A DNA stretch of 64,000 bases from Chitinophaga sp. sic0106 (GCF_019219075.1 NZ_JAHUWJ010000017.1:62001-126000); one strand, 5' to 3'. Shown: positions 1-8,737, counted from the first letter of the stretch. Numbers and translations are program-made. The notes: generated by a model from the sequence alone, not told the origin.

Positions 1-743
1 CCGAGCTGGCTGTACAGCAATTTAAAGCACAGCTGCTGAGCACTAAAGCGCTGGAGAACAACATAAAACAACAGATAGTAGCTACGGAGAATCAGCTGAA
101 TGCTTTGCTGGGCCGCCTCCCGCAGCCTATCCAACGCACGGTGGACACCACCAATAGTATACCTCCCGCTATTCATAAAGGCATACCGGTTACCACTTTA
201 CTGCGCAGGCCTGATATTCAGCAGGCAGAAAGGAACCTGGCCGCTACCCAGGCAGATGTGAAAGCTGCCAGAGCAGCCTTTTTCCCGTCCCTGACCGTGA
301 CGCCATATGCGGGTTTCAATGCATTTAAGGCAGGCTTATTATTTCAGCCGGCGTCTATCGCCTGGGGCGCCTTGGGCGGACTCACCACACCGATATTTAA
401 CCAGAAGCAATTACAATCACAGTTTAATATCAACAAGGCCGAAGCGATGACTGCCTTCTACCGTTATCAGCAGACAATAGTGGATGGTTATGCAGAGGTA
501 TCTTCTGTCATCAGCAAAGTAGAAAATGAGCAGGCTACCTGGCAGCTGAAAAGTGAAGAGGTAGCAGTTTTGCGCGATGCAGTATCTACTTCCAACCTGT
601 TATTCACTACCGGCTATGCCAATTACCTGGAGGTGATAACCGCACAAAAAAGTGTATTGGAAGCGGAACTAACACTGGTGACTACACGAAGGAATGTTTA
701 CCAGGGGATGATCACGTTGTATCGTTCGCTCGGAGGGAATTAA
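1..743 (+). CDS. Outer-membrane efflux channel (TolC/NodT family), 3' part only
   Basis: The reading frame is open from base 3 to a TAA at 741-743, so the gene begins left of the window; about 246 codons are seen. The visible part is the C-terminal half of an outer membrane efflux protein of RND tripartite pumps. It has the family's RRPDI-x-x-AE-x-x-L segment, followed by long amphipathic helices and the repeat-like second half. By family knowledge it forms the trimeric outer-membrane duct that receives substrate from a periplasmic adaptor and an inner-membrane RND pump; those genes should lie to the left. An in-frame ATG at 105 is internal, because the protein similarity continues upstream of it. 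The substrate cannot be told from the sequence. Confidence 0.9.
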   Translation, partial: ELAVQQFKAQLLSTKALENNIKQQIVATENQLNALLGRLPQPIQRTVDTTNSIPPAIHKGIPVTTLLRRPDIQQAERNLAATQADVKAARAAFFPSLTVTPYAGFNAFKAGLLFQPASIAWGALGGLTTPIFNQKQLQSQFNINKAEAMTAFYRYQQTIVDGYAEVSSVISKVENEQATWQLKSEEVAVLRDAVSTSNLLFTTGYANYLEVITAQKSVLEAELTLVTTRRNVYQGMITLYRSLGGN

Positions 744-767
744 TATTTTTTTAAATACAGCAAACCG

Positions 768-806
768 GGGCTGGTCAGGAATATTACCTGATCAGCCCTA
801 TTTTTT
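768..806. terminator. Terminator after the efflux gene, probably bidirectional
   Basis: A 12-bp stem (768-779 with 787-798, one G-U pair) has a 7-nt loop and is followed by a T-rich run on the plus strand. The strand-swapped sequence recurs at 807-817. It lies between two convergent genes. Confidence 0.8.
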
Positions 807-832
807 AGGGCTGATCAATCCTGCTTAAATTA

Positions 833-1648
833 TTATTTCTTATGTTCAAACAACCATTCTAACACGCCCGGCTCTACGAAAACATTATTCCAGCTATCAT
901 GGCCTACGCCAGGGTATTCAGTGTATTTATATTCCGCGCCCAGGCTTTTCAGTTTTTCATCGTATAAGCGGGAAGCCTGCACAGGTACTACCGGATCGGC
1001 GCCGCCGTGGAAGATCCATACCGGAACTTTTTTGGCGAAGTTCACTGCTGCCTCTACGTTTCCTGCACCACAAATCGGGAAGGCGGCAGCAAAGAGGTTA
1101 GGGTAAGTAGTAATCATATAGAACGTGCCCATGCCCCCGAGGGAGAGGCCGCCAATATAGATTCGTTTGGGATCTACTTTTCCGCTGGCTATCAGGCTGT
1201 CGATCAGCGGTTTGAGCATGCCTCCGGGTTTGGTAGGCGGTGTTTGCAGCGGGAATTCGAAGCTCACCCTTTTGCCTGCCGAGTCAAATTTAGCTTTCAT
1301 GGGTGCCCAGGTTTCATTCACCGGGCATTGTGGAAAAATCACGTATGCGGGAAACTTTTCCCGGAGACTATCACTACCGAGCCATTTACCGCCATGTTTA
1401 AGCTGCGCTTTGTTATCGCTCCCTCTTTCGCCGGCGCCATGGAGGAAAATAATCAGCGGATATTGTTTGTGAATATCGTGGTGCAGGGGGGTGAGCATAC
1501 GGTAACGCAGCGTATCACCTTCACGGATATACGATTCGTAACTATATACGGAGTCGGTGGCCTGCAGGGAAGCATCAGGAGTTTGTGCCTGGGTATCAAT
1601 GGTTAACAAGGTTACCAGCAAACACAGCATTAGCTTGAGGTTGCGCAT
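833..1648 (-). CDS. Secreted esterase/dienelactone-hydrolase-like alpha/beta hydrolase
   Basis: 271 aa with a signal peptide (residues 1-21, ending AQA-like). The fold signature of an alpha/beta hydrolase is clear: HGAGERG at 70-76 (oxyanion region), the nucleophile elbow GLSLGG around Ser169, Asp218 in GGADPV and His250 in GVGHDSW give a full catalytic triad. This architecture matches the phospholipase/carboxylesterase group of secreted Bacteroidota hydrolases, often annotated as prolyl oligopeptidase-family or carbohydrate esterase. It is probably periplasmic and cleaves an ester; the substrate is not predictable. It converges with the efflux gene and is followed on the same strand by no close partner (49 bp separates it from the methyltransferase upstream). 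Confidence 0.85.
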   Translation of the reverse strand: MRNLKLMLCLLVTLLTIDTQAQTPDASLQATDSVYSYESYIREGDTLRYRMLTPLHHDIHKQYPLIIFLHGAGERGSDNKAQLKHGGKWLGSDSLREKFPAYVIFPQCPVNETWAPMKAKFDSAGKRVSFEFPLQTPPTKPGGMLKPLIDSLIASGKVDPKRIYIGGLSLGGMGTFYMITTYPNLFAAAFPICGAGNVEAAVNFAKKVPVWIFHGGADPVVPVQASRLYDEKLKSLGAEYKYTEYPGVGHDSWNNVFVEPGVLEWLFEHKK

Positions 1649-1697
1649 ATCTGGAATGTTTTTCCGAATATACTACCTACAGCGGGTTAAAGCAAGT

Positions 1698-2495
1698 TTA
1701 GTATTTGAGCGTAAAGTGTTGTTTTACCTTAAAATCTTTCCGGAAGAAGACAAGGCCTATGAAGAACAGGTCGATCGTATAGGTAACGGCTTCATGGCTT
1801 TGAATGCGGTGCCATACTTCTTCCATATCCGGTGTCCAGTGGATATCATCAAAAATGAGGATGGTACCTTCATGCACATAGGGCAATGATTCAAGGAAGT
1901 AGTTCCAGGTGGGCTCTTTGCGGTGGTTGCCATCAACGTACATCCAGTCGAGCCGTGGCAGCTGTGGCAGCAGTTCCGGCAGCACGGTATCAAAGTTCCC
2001 CACGTGTTGCTCAATGTTGTTAATCCCCAGCTGGTCAAAGTTGGAGCGGGCTTTGGCGGCTATGTTCGGGCATCCTTCTATCGTATATACGGTGGCGTTA
2101 GGGTTTGCTTTGGCCATATAGGAAGATGATAAACCCATACTGGTCCCCAGTTCCACGAGATACTGCGGTTGCAGGTATTGAATAAGTCTATAGAAAAGCT
2201 GTCCGAATTTAGGTTGTTTGGCAGCGTATCGGGTGATGTCAGCGATACGACGTTGGTTGCCCCCGGATACGATGGAACCGGCGCCGAGGTCGGTCACACT
2301 GATGGTATCACGGCTTTGCAGCAGTTGTTTGCGCAACAGTTCTATTTCGGTAAAGGCGGCCTGTGGCTGCCTATCCTGTAATACTTCCTCTATCAGGGAA
2401 AATACAAAAGGAGAATGTACATCATGACGGTTGCCTGCTGTAAGATAGTACCGCAGGTATTTGCCGGCTACTGAAAACTGTTGCGCTAAACTCAC
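1698..2495 (-). CDS. Class I SAM-dependent methyltransferase
   Basis: 265 aa. A Rossmann-type methyltransferase with motif I VELGTSMGLS (114-123) and an acidic residue after beta-2 (TIEG, 139-141). It also has VDGNH (187-191) and the FDD metal-binding-like pair (215-217), as in O-methyltransferases of the Methyltransf_24 type. The start is a GTG at 2493-2495: an in-frame TAA lies three codons upstream and no ATG is available. It follows the glycosyltransferase by 18 bp on the same strand, so the two are probably co-transcribed and may act on the same glycan or lipid-linked substrate; that link is inference. Confidence 0.85.
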   Translation of the reverse strand: MSLAQQFSVAGKYLRYYLTAGNRHDVHSPFVFSLIEEVLQDRQPQAAFTEIELLRKQLLQSRDTISVTDLGAGSIVSGGNQRRIADITRYAAKQPKFGQLFYRLIQYLQPQYLVELGTSMGLSSSYMAKANPNATVYTIEGCPNIAAKARSNFDQLGINNIEQHVGNFDTVLPELLPQLPRLDWMYVDGNHRKEPTWNYFLESLPYVHEGTILIFDDIHWTPDMEEVWHRIQSHEAVTYTIDLFFIGLVFFRKDFKVKQHFTLKY

Positions 2496-2513
2496 TGACT
2501 CTTATAATTAGTT

Positions 2514-3251
2514 TTAATAAATTTTTCCTTTCATCAGGCCCCACATATGCAATCGATGCTGCAAAGATACCCTCAATACGCCCATGCCATAAATGGCGCT
2601 TCGTTTGAAGTTAATGCTCGATGCCTCATCGAAGTATTTGGTTGGGCATGTAATTTCGGCAATTTCGTAACCTTTCATAAAGATTTGTGAAACCATTTCA
2701 TTGTCGAACACAAAATCATCATTATCGGCCATATAATTAATGTTTCGGAGCACCTCTGCCGAAAAGGTACGGTATCCGGTATGATATTCACTCAGTTTCT
2801 GCCCTATCAGGATGTTCTGAGCCAGGGTCAGGCAGCGGTTGAATATGTATTTATACATGGGCATGCCCCCTTTCAGGGCACCTTTCCCGAGGATACGGCT
2901 GCCAAATACCACCGGATACACCCCGTTTGCAATAATACTGCACATAGCGGTAATAAGCATCGGCGTATATTGATAATCCGGGTGTAGCATCACCACGATG
3001 TCCCCTCCCAGCTCCAGTGCCTTGTTGTAGCAGGATTTCTGGTTTCCGCCATATCCCTTGTTATTATCATGGCGGATAATATGTTTTATTCCCAATTGTT
3101 TTCCCACCTCAATGGTGTCATCTTTACTGCAATCGTCAACTAAAACAACTTCATCAACAATATCAAAGGGGATCTCCCGGAATGTTTTTTCCAGCGTAAG
3201 TGCTGCGTTGTAGGCCGGTAACACTACCACTATCTTTTTCTGATTCAGCAT
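2514..3251 (-). CDS. Family 2 glycosyltransferase (dolichol-phosphate-mannose-synthase-like)
   Basis: 245 aa, a single GT-A domain. Seen are PAYN at 12-15, the VDDCS nucleotide-sugar binding segment at 38-42, a GYGGN turn near 66-70 and the HPDYQY metal/acceptor motif at 90-95. Short length, no C-terminal membrane helices and similarity in style to DPM1-type enzymes suggest transfer of a sugar from a nucleotide donor to a polyprenyl phosphate or similar lipid at the inner face of the membrane. It is first in a two-gene unit with the methyltransferase downstream. Donor and acceptor are not determinable here. Confidence 0.88.
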   Translation of the reverse strand: MLNQKKIVVVLPAYNAALTLEKTFREIPFDIVDEVVLVDDCSKDDTIEVGKQLGIKHIIRHDNNKGYGGNQKSCYNKALELGGDIVVMLHPDYQYTPMLITAMCSIIANGVYPVVFGSRILGKGALKGGMPMYKYIFNRCLTLAQNILIGQKLSEYHTGYRTFSAEVLRNINYMADNDDFVFDNEMVSQIFMKGYEIAEITCPTKYFDEASSINFKRSAIYGMGVLRVSLQHRLHMWGLMKGKIY

Positions 3252-3433
3252 GAAAGTGGATATATTTTGTAGGTTTAGAGCTGCAAAGGTAATTTACCTG
3301 ATGATAATTCAAAATATATTGAGGCACCATCCATCATGATTTAATATTAACTGTTATTTATTATTTATCTTTGCTTGTTGATGTTTTTGGCATCATATTT
3401 TCTTTAATTTTTGTTAACAAAAAGCAAAAAAGC

Positions 3434-4762
3434 ATGTTAAAACACCTACCAACGGAAGTGCTGCAAGAGAATGGGTCTTTACCCATGCACGAAGAGGCAT
3501 TACCGTTAGTGTATCTGGCTGAAAAACTTAGTGTTAAAAAATGGTTGCTAGTAGTCCCCGCTTTTTTCCTCACTTTATTATCCTTCCGGGCACAGGCGCA
3601 GGACCCGGAGCTCAAAGCTACCACTACGCCAACAGTAAAAACGCAGGATACTACTATTAAGCACATTATTGATGAGTTACAGCGTATTACCGACAGTGAC
3701 AGGCAGAATTCCAATTCTATTCAGGCCCTGCTGCAGGGAAAGGAATTGGACAATATCAGTAAATACGAACTGATTAAATCCAATATCATTAATGCCAGCG
3801 AAACATACTATTTGCTGAACAAGAAGATTATTGACCTGAAATCACGTACTACCACCAACAACCTGGATGTGTTCATTACATCATTGAACAACCCGGAAAG
3901 TAAGGCTCTCGGCTTTTCGCTGAGCGACCGTATCGTGGACCTGGTGCAAAAAATCATCCTGAAGAACAAAGATGAAAAGGGGGAGAAAAACAGTAAGATC
4001 GTTGAGTCCACCAAATCCATCATCAACAGTCCGATTTTCCAGAGTTTCACCAGTCTCACCCCACCACTGGCCATTGCCAATTCGGTGATGAACTTCCTGC
4101 ATAGTGTAAGTGTGAACAACAAACAGATTAATCAGAAATCACTGCAGGATTTTGAAAAGGAACTGAACAAGTATGTGGTATACTACACTGCTCTCAATGA
4201 TGCAAACCAGAAGTTTGAGTATGGCCTCAACTTCAACAAGGATCAGTTAGGACTGCTGCAGGACAATCTCTTTGACCACCTGTCGTTTACCGCTACCAGC
4301 CTGAAGTTTGCGCCACCGCAGAAAGGCAACAAGCCGCTGAGCCAGACCATGAATGATTACTTCTTCGACTTTAAAAAGGAGAAAGTAGTAGATTTCTTCA
4401 ATCAGCTGGAAACTAAATATACCAGTAAAGGCAAGCGCATCGACTATGAGTCGCTGCTGCGCGAAAATCCAAATCTGAAAGAAGTAAACAATCAGCTGGA
4501 AGACCTGGTACTGCAAACCAAACGCTTTGAGAACCTGTACAACGAGTACTTTACCCTGCTGGACAGCTACTACGCCAAGGTAAACAACTCGCTGAAAATT
4601 GCGCAGGACAACAGCCTGGCTGAAAAAAGCGTGATTGACAACAAACAGGCTGAGTTCAGGAATCTGAAAACTGAAGCGGTGCAAGAGATTCAGGCTTCTA
4701 TTAACATCAGGGAGCTGTATCAGAATACGGAGAAGATCAAGTACAGATATAGAATTTTCTAA
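3434..4762 (+). CDS. Secreted/periplasmic protein of unknown function, helical
   Basis: 442 aa from the ATG at 3434. A TTG at 3371 would add 21 residues, but TATCTTTG at 3366-3373 looks like a -7 element, so the TTG would sit inside the promoter. The N-terminus is unusual: about 30 polar residues precede a hydrophobic stretch ending in RAQAQD, so either a long signal anchor or a wrongly placed start. The rest is rich in Lys, Asn and Gln, with long predicted helices and coiled-coil-like runs and no recognisable catalytic motif. It stands alone between a divergent glycosyltransferase and oxyR. I do not recognise a family. Confidence 0.8.
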   Translation: MLKHLPTEVLQENGSLPMHEEALPLVYLAEKLSVKKWLLVVPAFFLTLLSFRAQAQDPELKATTTPTVKTQDTTIKHIIDELQRITDSDRQNSNSIQALLQGKELDNISKYELIKSNIINASETYYLLNKKIIDLKSRTTTNNLDVFITSLNNPESKALGFSLSDRIVDLVQKIILKNKDEKGEKNSKIVESTKSIINSPIFQSFTSLTPPLAIANSVMNFLHSVSVNNKQINQKSLQDFEKELNKYVVYYTALNDANQKFEYGLNFNKDQLGLLQDNLFDHLSFTATSLKFAPPQKGNKPLSQTMNDYFFDFKKEKVVDFFNQLETKYTSKGKRIDYESLLRENPNLKEVNNQLEDLVLQTKRFENLYNEYFTLLDSYYAKVNNSLKIAQDNSLAEKSVIDNKQAEFRNLKTEAVQEIQASINIRELYQNTEKIKYRYRIF

Positions 4763-4763
4763 G

Positions 4764-4797
4764 CTTTTTGGCAGCCGGCAAGCCGGCTGCCAAAAAG
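4764..4797 (+). terminator. Strong inverted repeat after the unknown secreted protein
   Basis: A perfect 16-bp stem (4764-4779 with 4782-4797) with a 2-nt formal loop starts one base after the stop codon. It begins with CTTTTT and ends AAAAAG, so either strand yields a short U-run. Probably a bidirectional terminator. Confidence 0.75.
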
Positions 4798-4900
4798 TTG
4801 TTACTGCGTGTTGTGCAGCAACAACTTGAAATATATATCCAACCGGCGGTAGCCACCGCGCGAAGCGGGGAACCTACCCAATGACACCGAAGGTGTCATT
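4795..4900. repeat. Cluster of intergenic hairpins
   Basis: Three further hairpins follow in a row. The first is 4795-4827 (8-bp outer stem with an inner CTGC/GCAG stem). The second is GCGGT/ACCGC at 4846-4859, directly followed by a GCGAAGC mini-hairpin at 4860-4866. The third is AATGACACC-GAA-GGTGTCATT at 4880-4900. The last motif recurs at 38306-38328 and, altered, at 6040-6062. There is no open reading frame of note in 4763-5033. Confidence 0.6.
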
Positions 4901-4934
4901 AAAATCCGCCACCACAAAAGGCTTTAATATAACT

Positions 4935-4985
4935 AATCGGGGATTTAAGAAGGTGTTAACTTCTTAAATCCCCGATTTCTTTTTA
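4935..4985 (+). terminator. Perfect rho-independent-type terminator just upstream of oxyR
   Basis: An 18-bp perfect stem (4935-4952 with 4960-4977), a 7-nt loop and then TCTTTTT. It ends about 50 bases before the oxyR start. It either ends a short transcript from the hairpin cluster or prevents read-through into oxyR. Confidence 0.75.
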
Positions 4986-5033
4986 AGATTATATAGATTT
5001 TATCAATACCTTTACACCCTCAAAGCAAGGGAA

Positions 5034-5981
5034 ATGACGACTGTACAATTGGAGTATATAGTTGCGGTAGATACTTACAGAAGTTTCGTAGTAGCAGCAG
5101 AGAAGTGTTTCGTAACTCAGCCAACACTGAGCATGCAAATCCAGAAGCTGGAAGATGAACTGGGGATCAAGTTATTTGACCGCAGTAAATTGCCGGTGGT
5201 GCCAACGGAAATCGGTACGGCAGTAATATCTCAGGCCAGAATCATCCTGAAAGAAAATGCCCGTATACGCGAAATCATTGCCGATCAGAAAAAAGAGGTA
5301 CAGGGCAACCTCAAAGTAGGCATCATCCCTACGCTCGCTCCTTACCTCCTGCCCCGGATTCTCACCGGGTTCATGAAAAAATACCCGAAAGTAAAACTCG
5401 AAATCTGGGAATATCCTACCGAGCAAATTGTACAGCAACTGAAACAAGAGTTGCTGGACTGCGGCCTGCTGGCCACACCGCTGCACAACCCACACCTGGA
5501 AGAGCATCCGTTATTCTATGAGTCGTTTGTAGTATATGCCTCCCGTAATCACTCCCTGTACGAAAAGAAGGTCATCAAGGCCGAAGACCTGGATGTAAAA
5601 GAAGTGTGGTTACTCAACGAGGGCCATTGCATGCGCAACCAGGTGCTCAATATCTGCAAGGATAAGTTTACCATGGGTGGCGAATACAAAAACCTGGAAT
5701 ATAATACCGGTAGTGTAGAAACCCTGAAACGCATGGTTGACCTCAACGAAGGGTATACTATTCTGCCGGAGTTATCGCTGCAGGATTTATCTTCCAAACA
5801 GCTGTCGATGGTTCGCTATTTTAAGACACCAGAACCGGTTCGGGAGATCAGTCTGGTCACACATAGGCATTTTATAAAACAGGCGCTTATTGAGGCGTTT
5901 AAAGCCGAAATATTAGCCCATGTGCCGGAGAAGATGAGAGCGCAGAAAAACAAGAAAGTAATGGAGATTGTGAACGATTAA
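5034..5981 (+). CDS. oxyR: OxyR, peroxide-sensing LysR-family activator
   Basis: 315 aa. The N-terminal winged helix-turn-helix (about 1-60) and the LysR substrate-binding domain (about 90-300) are both complete. The peroxide-sensing pair is conserved: GHC at 197-199 and Cys208, with eight residues between, which are also the positions of the redox cysteines in the E. coli protein. By family knowledge, hydrogen peroxide drives a disulfide between them and activates transcription of catalase and peroxiredoxin genes. No such target adjoins it here. The gene is flanked by a terminator upstream and by an elaborate inverted repeat downstream, so it is probably monocistronic. Confidence 0.95.
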   Translation: MTTVQLEYIVAVDTYRSFVVAAEKCFVTQPTLSMQIQKLEDELGIKLFDRSKLPVVPTEIGTAVISQARIILKENARIREIIADQKKEVQGNLKVGIIPTLAPYLLPRILTGFMKKYPKVKLEIWEYPTEQIVQQLKQELLDCGLLATPLHNPHLEEHPLFYESFVVYASRNHSLYEKKVIKAEDLDVKEVWLLNEGHCMRNQVLNICKDKFTMGGEYKNLEYNTGSVETLKRMVDLNEGYTILPELSLQDLSSKQLSMVRYFKTPEPVREISLVTHRHFIKQALIEAFKAEILAHVPEKMRAQKNKKVMEIVND

Positions 5982-6005
5982 CATCTCCCTAAATTATAAA
6001 AAAGC

Positions 6006-6127
6006 AACAGCCCAACCGAGCGTAGCTCTGAATCCACACAAAAGACACCGAAGGTGGCTTTTGAATAATAAAGCAAAACCTTAGGTTTTGCCAGGATGGA
6101 TTCCGAACACCGTACGGTTGGGCTGTT
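6006..6127. repeat. Four-way-junction-like inverted repeat element
   Basis: Outer arms of 13 bp (6006-6018 with 6115-6127) enclose a second stem (6030-6036 with 6097-6103). Inside are two side-by-side hairpins: 6040-6062 with a GAA loop and 6073-6091 with a TTA loop. It fills the gap between the convergent oxyR and M48 protease genes and may end both transcripts. Confidence 0.7.
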
Positions 6128-6143
6128 ACCTTTTAAAAAAAGT

Positions 6144-6953
6144 TTACTTACCTGCTGGTTTATAATACTGCATGGCTTCCGGCATTAATCCCTTCAGCTG
6201 TGCCACGCGACGATCATCACTAGGGTGCGTGCTCAGAAACTCAGGTGGTTTGCTGGAACTGGCGCTCAGGGTTGCCATACGTTGCCAGAATGGGATAGAT
6301 TCCTGTGGATTGTAACCGGCCATTGCCATAAAGATCACACCCAGGTGATCCGCTTCCAGTTCGTTTTGACGGGAGAAGGCCAGTAAGCCAACGTTACCGC
6401 CAACGCCTACTGCCTGGTTAAACAGATTTACCGCGGTTGGATTTTTTCCCAAAGCAACAGCACCAGCCATCTGCACACCCTGTGCTACCATTTGCTGACT
6501 CATACGCTCGTTACCATGGCGGGCAATGGCGTGCGCAATTTCGTGGCCCATTACGGTTGCAAGTCCCGTTTCATTCTGTGTAACAGGTAACAGCCCCGTA
6601 TACACCACTACTTTACCACCAGGCATACACCAGGCGTTTACTTCTTTGCTGTCGACCAGATTGAATTCCCATTTGTAAGTGGCGATGGCAGCACCCTGAC
6701 CTTTCTGGTTCATGTACTGGGTAACGGCGGCGGCTATACGCTGTCCTACCCTTTTAACCATATCCGCATCCTTGCTGGTAGTTTGTGCTACTACTTTATT
6801 GGAAGATAGAAATGTTTGGTATTCCTGGAGTGCCATGGACTCCATAGTACTTTCGGGGAGTAAATTCAGTTGCTTTCTGCCTGTAATAGGAACGCTTGAA
6901 CATCCGTACAGGAAGGCTGCAGCGACAGAAAAGGAAAGTGCGATCTTTTTCAT
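6144..6953 (-). CDS. M48-family metalloprotease, outer-membrane or periplasmic lipoprotein
   Basis: 269 aa. A lipoprotein signal ends LYGC with the acylated Cys at 18. The zinc motif HEIAH is at 137-141 and the third ligand lies in the E-x-E-A-D segment at 198-202, typical of M48 (BepA/LoiP-like) proteases. By family knowledge these degrade misfolded outer-membrane proteins or act as periplasmic quality control. It lacks the TPR extension of E. coli BepA and so resembles the shorter LoiP-type enzymes. It is transcribed alone, toward the hairpin element at 6006-6127. Confidence 0.92.
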   Translation of the reverse strand: MKKIALSFSVAAAFLYGCSSVPITGRKQLNLLPESTMESMALQEYQTFLSSNKVVAQTTSKDADMVKRVGQRIAAAVTQYMNQKGQGAAIATYKWEFNLVDSKEVNAWCMPGGKVVVYTGLLPVTQNETGLATVMGHEIAHAIARHGNERMSQQMVAQGVQMAGAVALGKNPTAVNLFNQAVGVGGNVGLLAFSRQNELEADHLGVIFMAMAGYNPQESIPFWQRMATLSASSSKPPEFLSTHPSDDRRVAQLKGLMPEAMQYYKPAGK

Positions 6954-7027
6954 GGGTTTATCAAATTTTTGCTAAAAGCATTGCAAACGTAAGAAATATT
7001 TAGCTTTTGTTTTATTTGTAAAAACAA

Positions 7028-7072
7028 AAGAGCTTATTGAAATGGATGCAACATCCGTTCCAATAAGCTCTT
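7028..7072 (-). terminator. Terminator of plsY
   Basis: A 12-bp stem (7028-7039 with 7061-7072) has an inner 5-bp stem. On the minus strand it is followed by a T-rich run (TTTTGTTTTT). It lies 24 bases beyond the plsY stop codon. Confidence 0.85.
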
Positions 7073-7095
7073 AAAATATCGTTTGAAATAAAACC

Positions 7096-7740
7096 TTAGT
7101 GCTTTTCTCTGCGGTTCCTGAATAGCGGCACTTTACTTTCGTTGCCTTTCAGGAGCCTGCCGATGTTTTTCTGGTGGGTAAGCACCACCATCAGCGCCAC
7201 AGCGATGGCAAAAATTCGGTAGAATATTTCCGGCTCGTTGAAAATATACAGTATCAGTACAGGGAATGCGATACTTGCTATGATGGAGCTTAAAGAAACA
7301 TATCTCGTCAAAAATAAAATCATTAGAAACACACCTACGCAGCAGAGCGCTACTACCGGCTGAATAGCCAGTACCAGTCCGAACAGTGTGGCGATACCTT
7401 TACCGCCGCGGAAGCCTGCCCATATCGGGAAGATATGGCCTAATACGGCTGCCAGGCCCAATCCGATCTGGAAGTTAACCAGTTGTGTGAGGTGTTCATG
7501 ATCCTGGTAATAAGGGGCCAGGTAAGCCAGCCTCACTGCCAGTACTCCTTTGAGCATATCTACCAACATTACAAAAGTTCCGGCTTTTGGACCGAGCACG
7601 CGGAAGGTGTTGGTGGCGCCGGCGTTGCCGCTGCCATACTCCCGGATATCCATCCCAAAAACGCCTTTACTTACCCAAACAGCTGTAGGTACAGATCCTA
7701 TCAGATAAGCGCAAAAAAGCAATAAAAATTCTGTCATCAC
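7096..7740 (-). CDS. plsY: Glycerol-3-phosphate acyltransferase PlsY
   Basis: 214 aa integral membrane protein. It transfers the acyl group of acyl-phosphate to glycerol-3-phosphate, the first step of phospholipid synthesis in PlsX/PlsY organisms. The three family motifs are visible: GSGNAGATN (37-45), the D-x-x-K segment at 61-64, and GH at 101-102 with RGGKGIAT at 111-118. Several hydrophobic spans cover the remainder, and the length is normal for the family. It stands alone with its own terminator; prmA lies 127 bp upstream on the same strand. Confidence 0.97.
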   Translation of the reverse strand: MMTEFLLLFCAYLIGSVPTAVWVSKGVFGMDIREYGSGNAGATNTFRVLGPKAGTFVMLVDMLKGVLAVRLAYLAPYYQDHEHLTQLVNFQIGLGLAAVLGHIFPIWAGFRGGKGIATLFGLVLAIQPVVALCCVGVFLMILFLTRYVSLSSIIASIAFPVLILYIFNEPEIFYRIFAIAVALMVVLTHQKNIGRLLKGNESKVPLFRNRREKH

Positions 7741-7867
7741 TAAAAGTTAGGAATTGCTAAGATAACAAATTATGTGTTAAAATTAAGCGAATATTAGGAA
7801 AGTTTATAACACAAAAGTTGGAAATTCAATAACTTTCATATGTGTAATATTAGTAAACTCTCTCGAA

Positions 7868-8686
7868 TTATTGCACCCCGAACTGTAGTGCCAACCAGTT
7901 GTCTTTCTCTATTTTGTGCTGTAGGTCAAATCCTTGCGGTAAAGCTGCGGCTAATATCTGCTGCTCGTCAGATGGCATGATACCGCTCAACAGGAGAATG
8001 CCACCAGGGGATAGTAACCGGCGCATATCTGCCATATAGTGCAACAGTACATTACAATTAATATTCGCCAGCAATATATCATATTTTTCGGAAATACCAC
8101 CCAAATTATCAGCCTGCCATACCTTCACGCGTTGCATATGGTTGGCCCCGATATTTTCAATGGTATTATTTACCGCCCACTCATCATAATCAATCGCATC
8201 TACCCCGGCAGCACCCATCATTTCAGCCAGTATAGCCAATATACCGGTACCGGTACCAAAGTCGAATACCTTTTTGCCTTTAAAGTCGATCGCACGCATC
8301 AATTTGATGACGGAAGATGTAGTGGCGTGATGGCCGGTACCAAAGGCCATTTTAGGAGTGATCTCTATTTCATACGTAGGCCTCGGATCGAATGACGGAT
8401 GGAAATTAGCACGGATACCACAGAAATCATCTACCTGCACCGGCTGAAAGTTGCTTTCCCACAAGGCATTCCAGTTCTGCTGCTCAATGCGCTCCTGCGT
8501 GTAGGCAATACCGTTAGCTGTCAGTAAATCATGTAAAATAGCTTCATCAAAATCAGCTTCCGGAATAAAGGCTACCAGTGCGGTTTCCTGTTCTTCAAAC
8601 CCCTCATAACCGGCTTCCGCCAGCTCCGCAATCAGCAGCTCCGCCTGATCGCCCGTAGCCTGTATGGTAATAGCAATGTGTGACAT
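7868..8686 (-). CDS. prmA: Ribosomal protein L11 methyltransferase PrmA
   Basis: 272 aa from the ATG at 8684-8686. A TTG three codons upstream is excluded because it falls within the TATATTTG promoter box. The conserved FGTGHHATT (about 115-123) precedes SAM motif I FGTGTGIL (about 143-150), and N-I-N-x-N-V near 208 is the catalytic-loop region of L11-type methyltransferases. It trimethylates ribosomal protein L11; the knockout is usually viable in other bacteria. The distance from promoter box to start codon suggests a transcript with almost no leader. Confidence 0.95.
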   Translation of the reverse strand: MSHIAITIQATGDQAELLIAELAEAGYEGFEEQETALVAFIPEADFDEAILHDLLTANGIAYTQERIEQQNWNALWESNFQPVQVDDFCGIRANFHPSFDPRPTYEIEITPKMAFGTGHHATTSSVIKLMRAIDFKGKKVFDFGTGTGILAILAEMMGAAGVDAIDYDEWAVNNTIENIGANHMQRVKVWQADNLGGISEKYDILLANINCNVLLHYMADMRRLLSPGGILLLSGIMPSDEQQILAAALPQGFDLQHKIEKDNWLALQFGVQ

Positions 8687-8692
8687 AGGCCG

Positions 8693-8700
8693 CAAATATA
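8693..8700 (-). promoter_or_regulatory. -7 element of prmA, implying a leaderless mRNA
   Basis: The minus strand reads TATATTTG six bases before the ATG of prmA. A matching TTG element at the usual spacing is not clear, so this is a partial match to the Bacteroidota promoter. Confidence 0.5.
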
Positions 8701-8737
8701 ACTGAATCCATGCGATTAACCCCTGGCAACTAATCCC

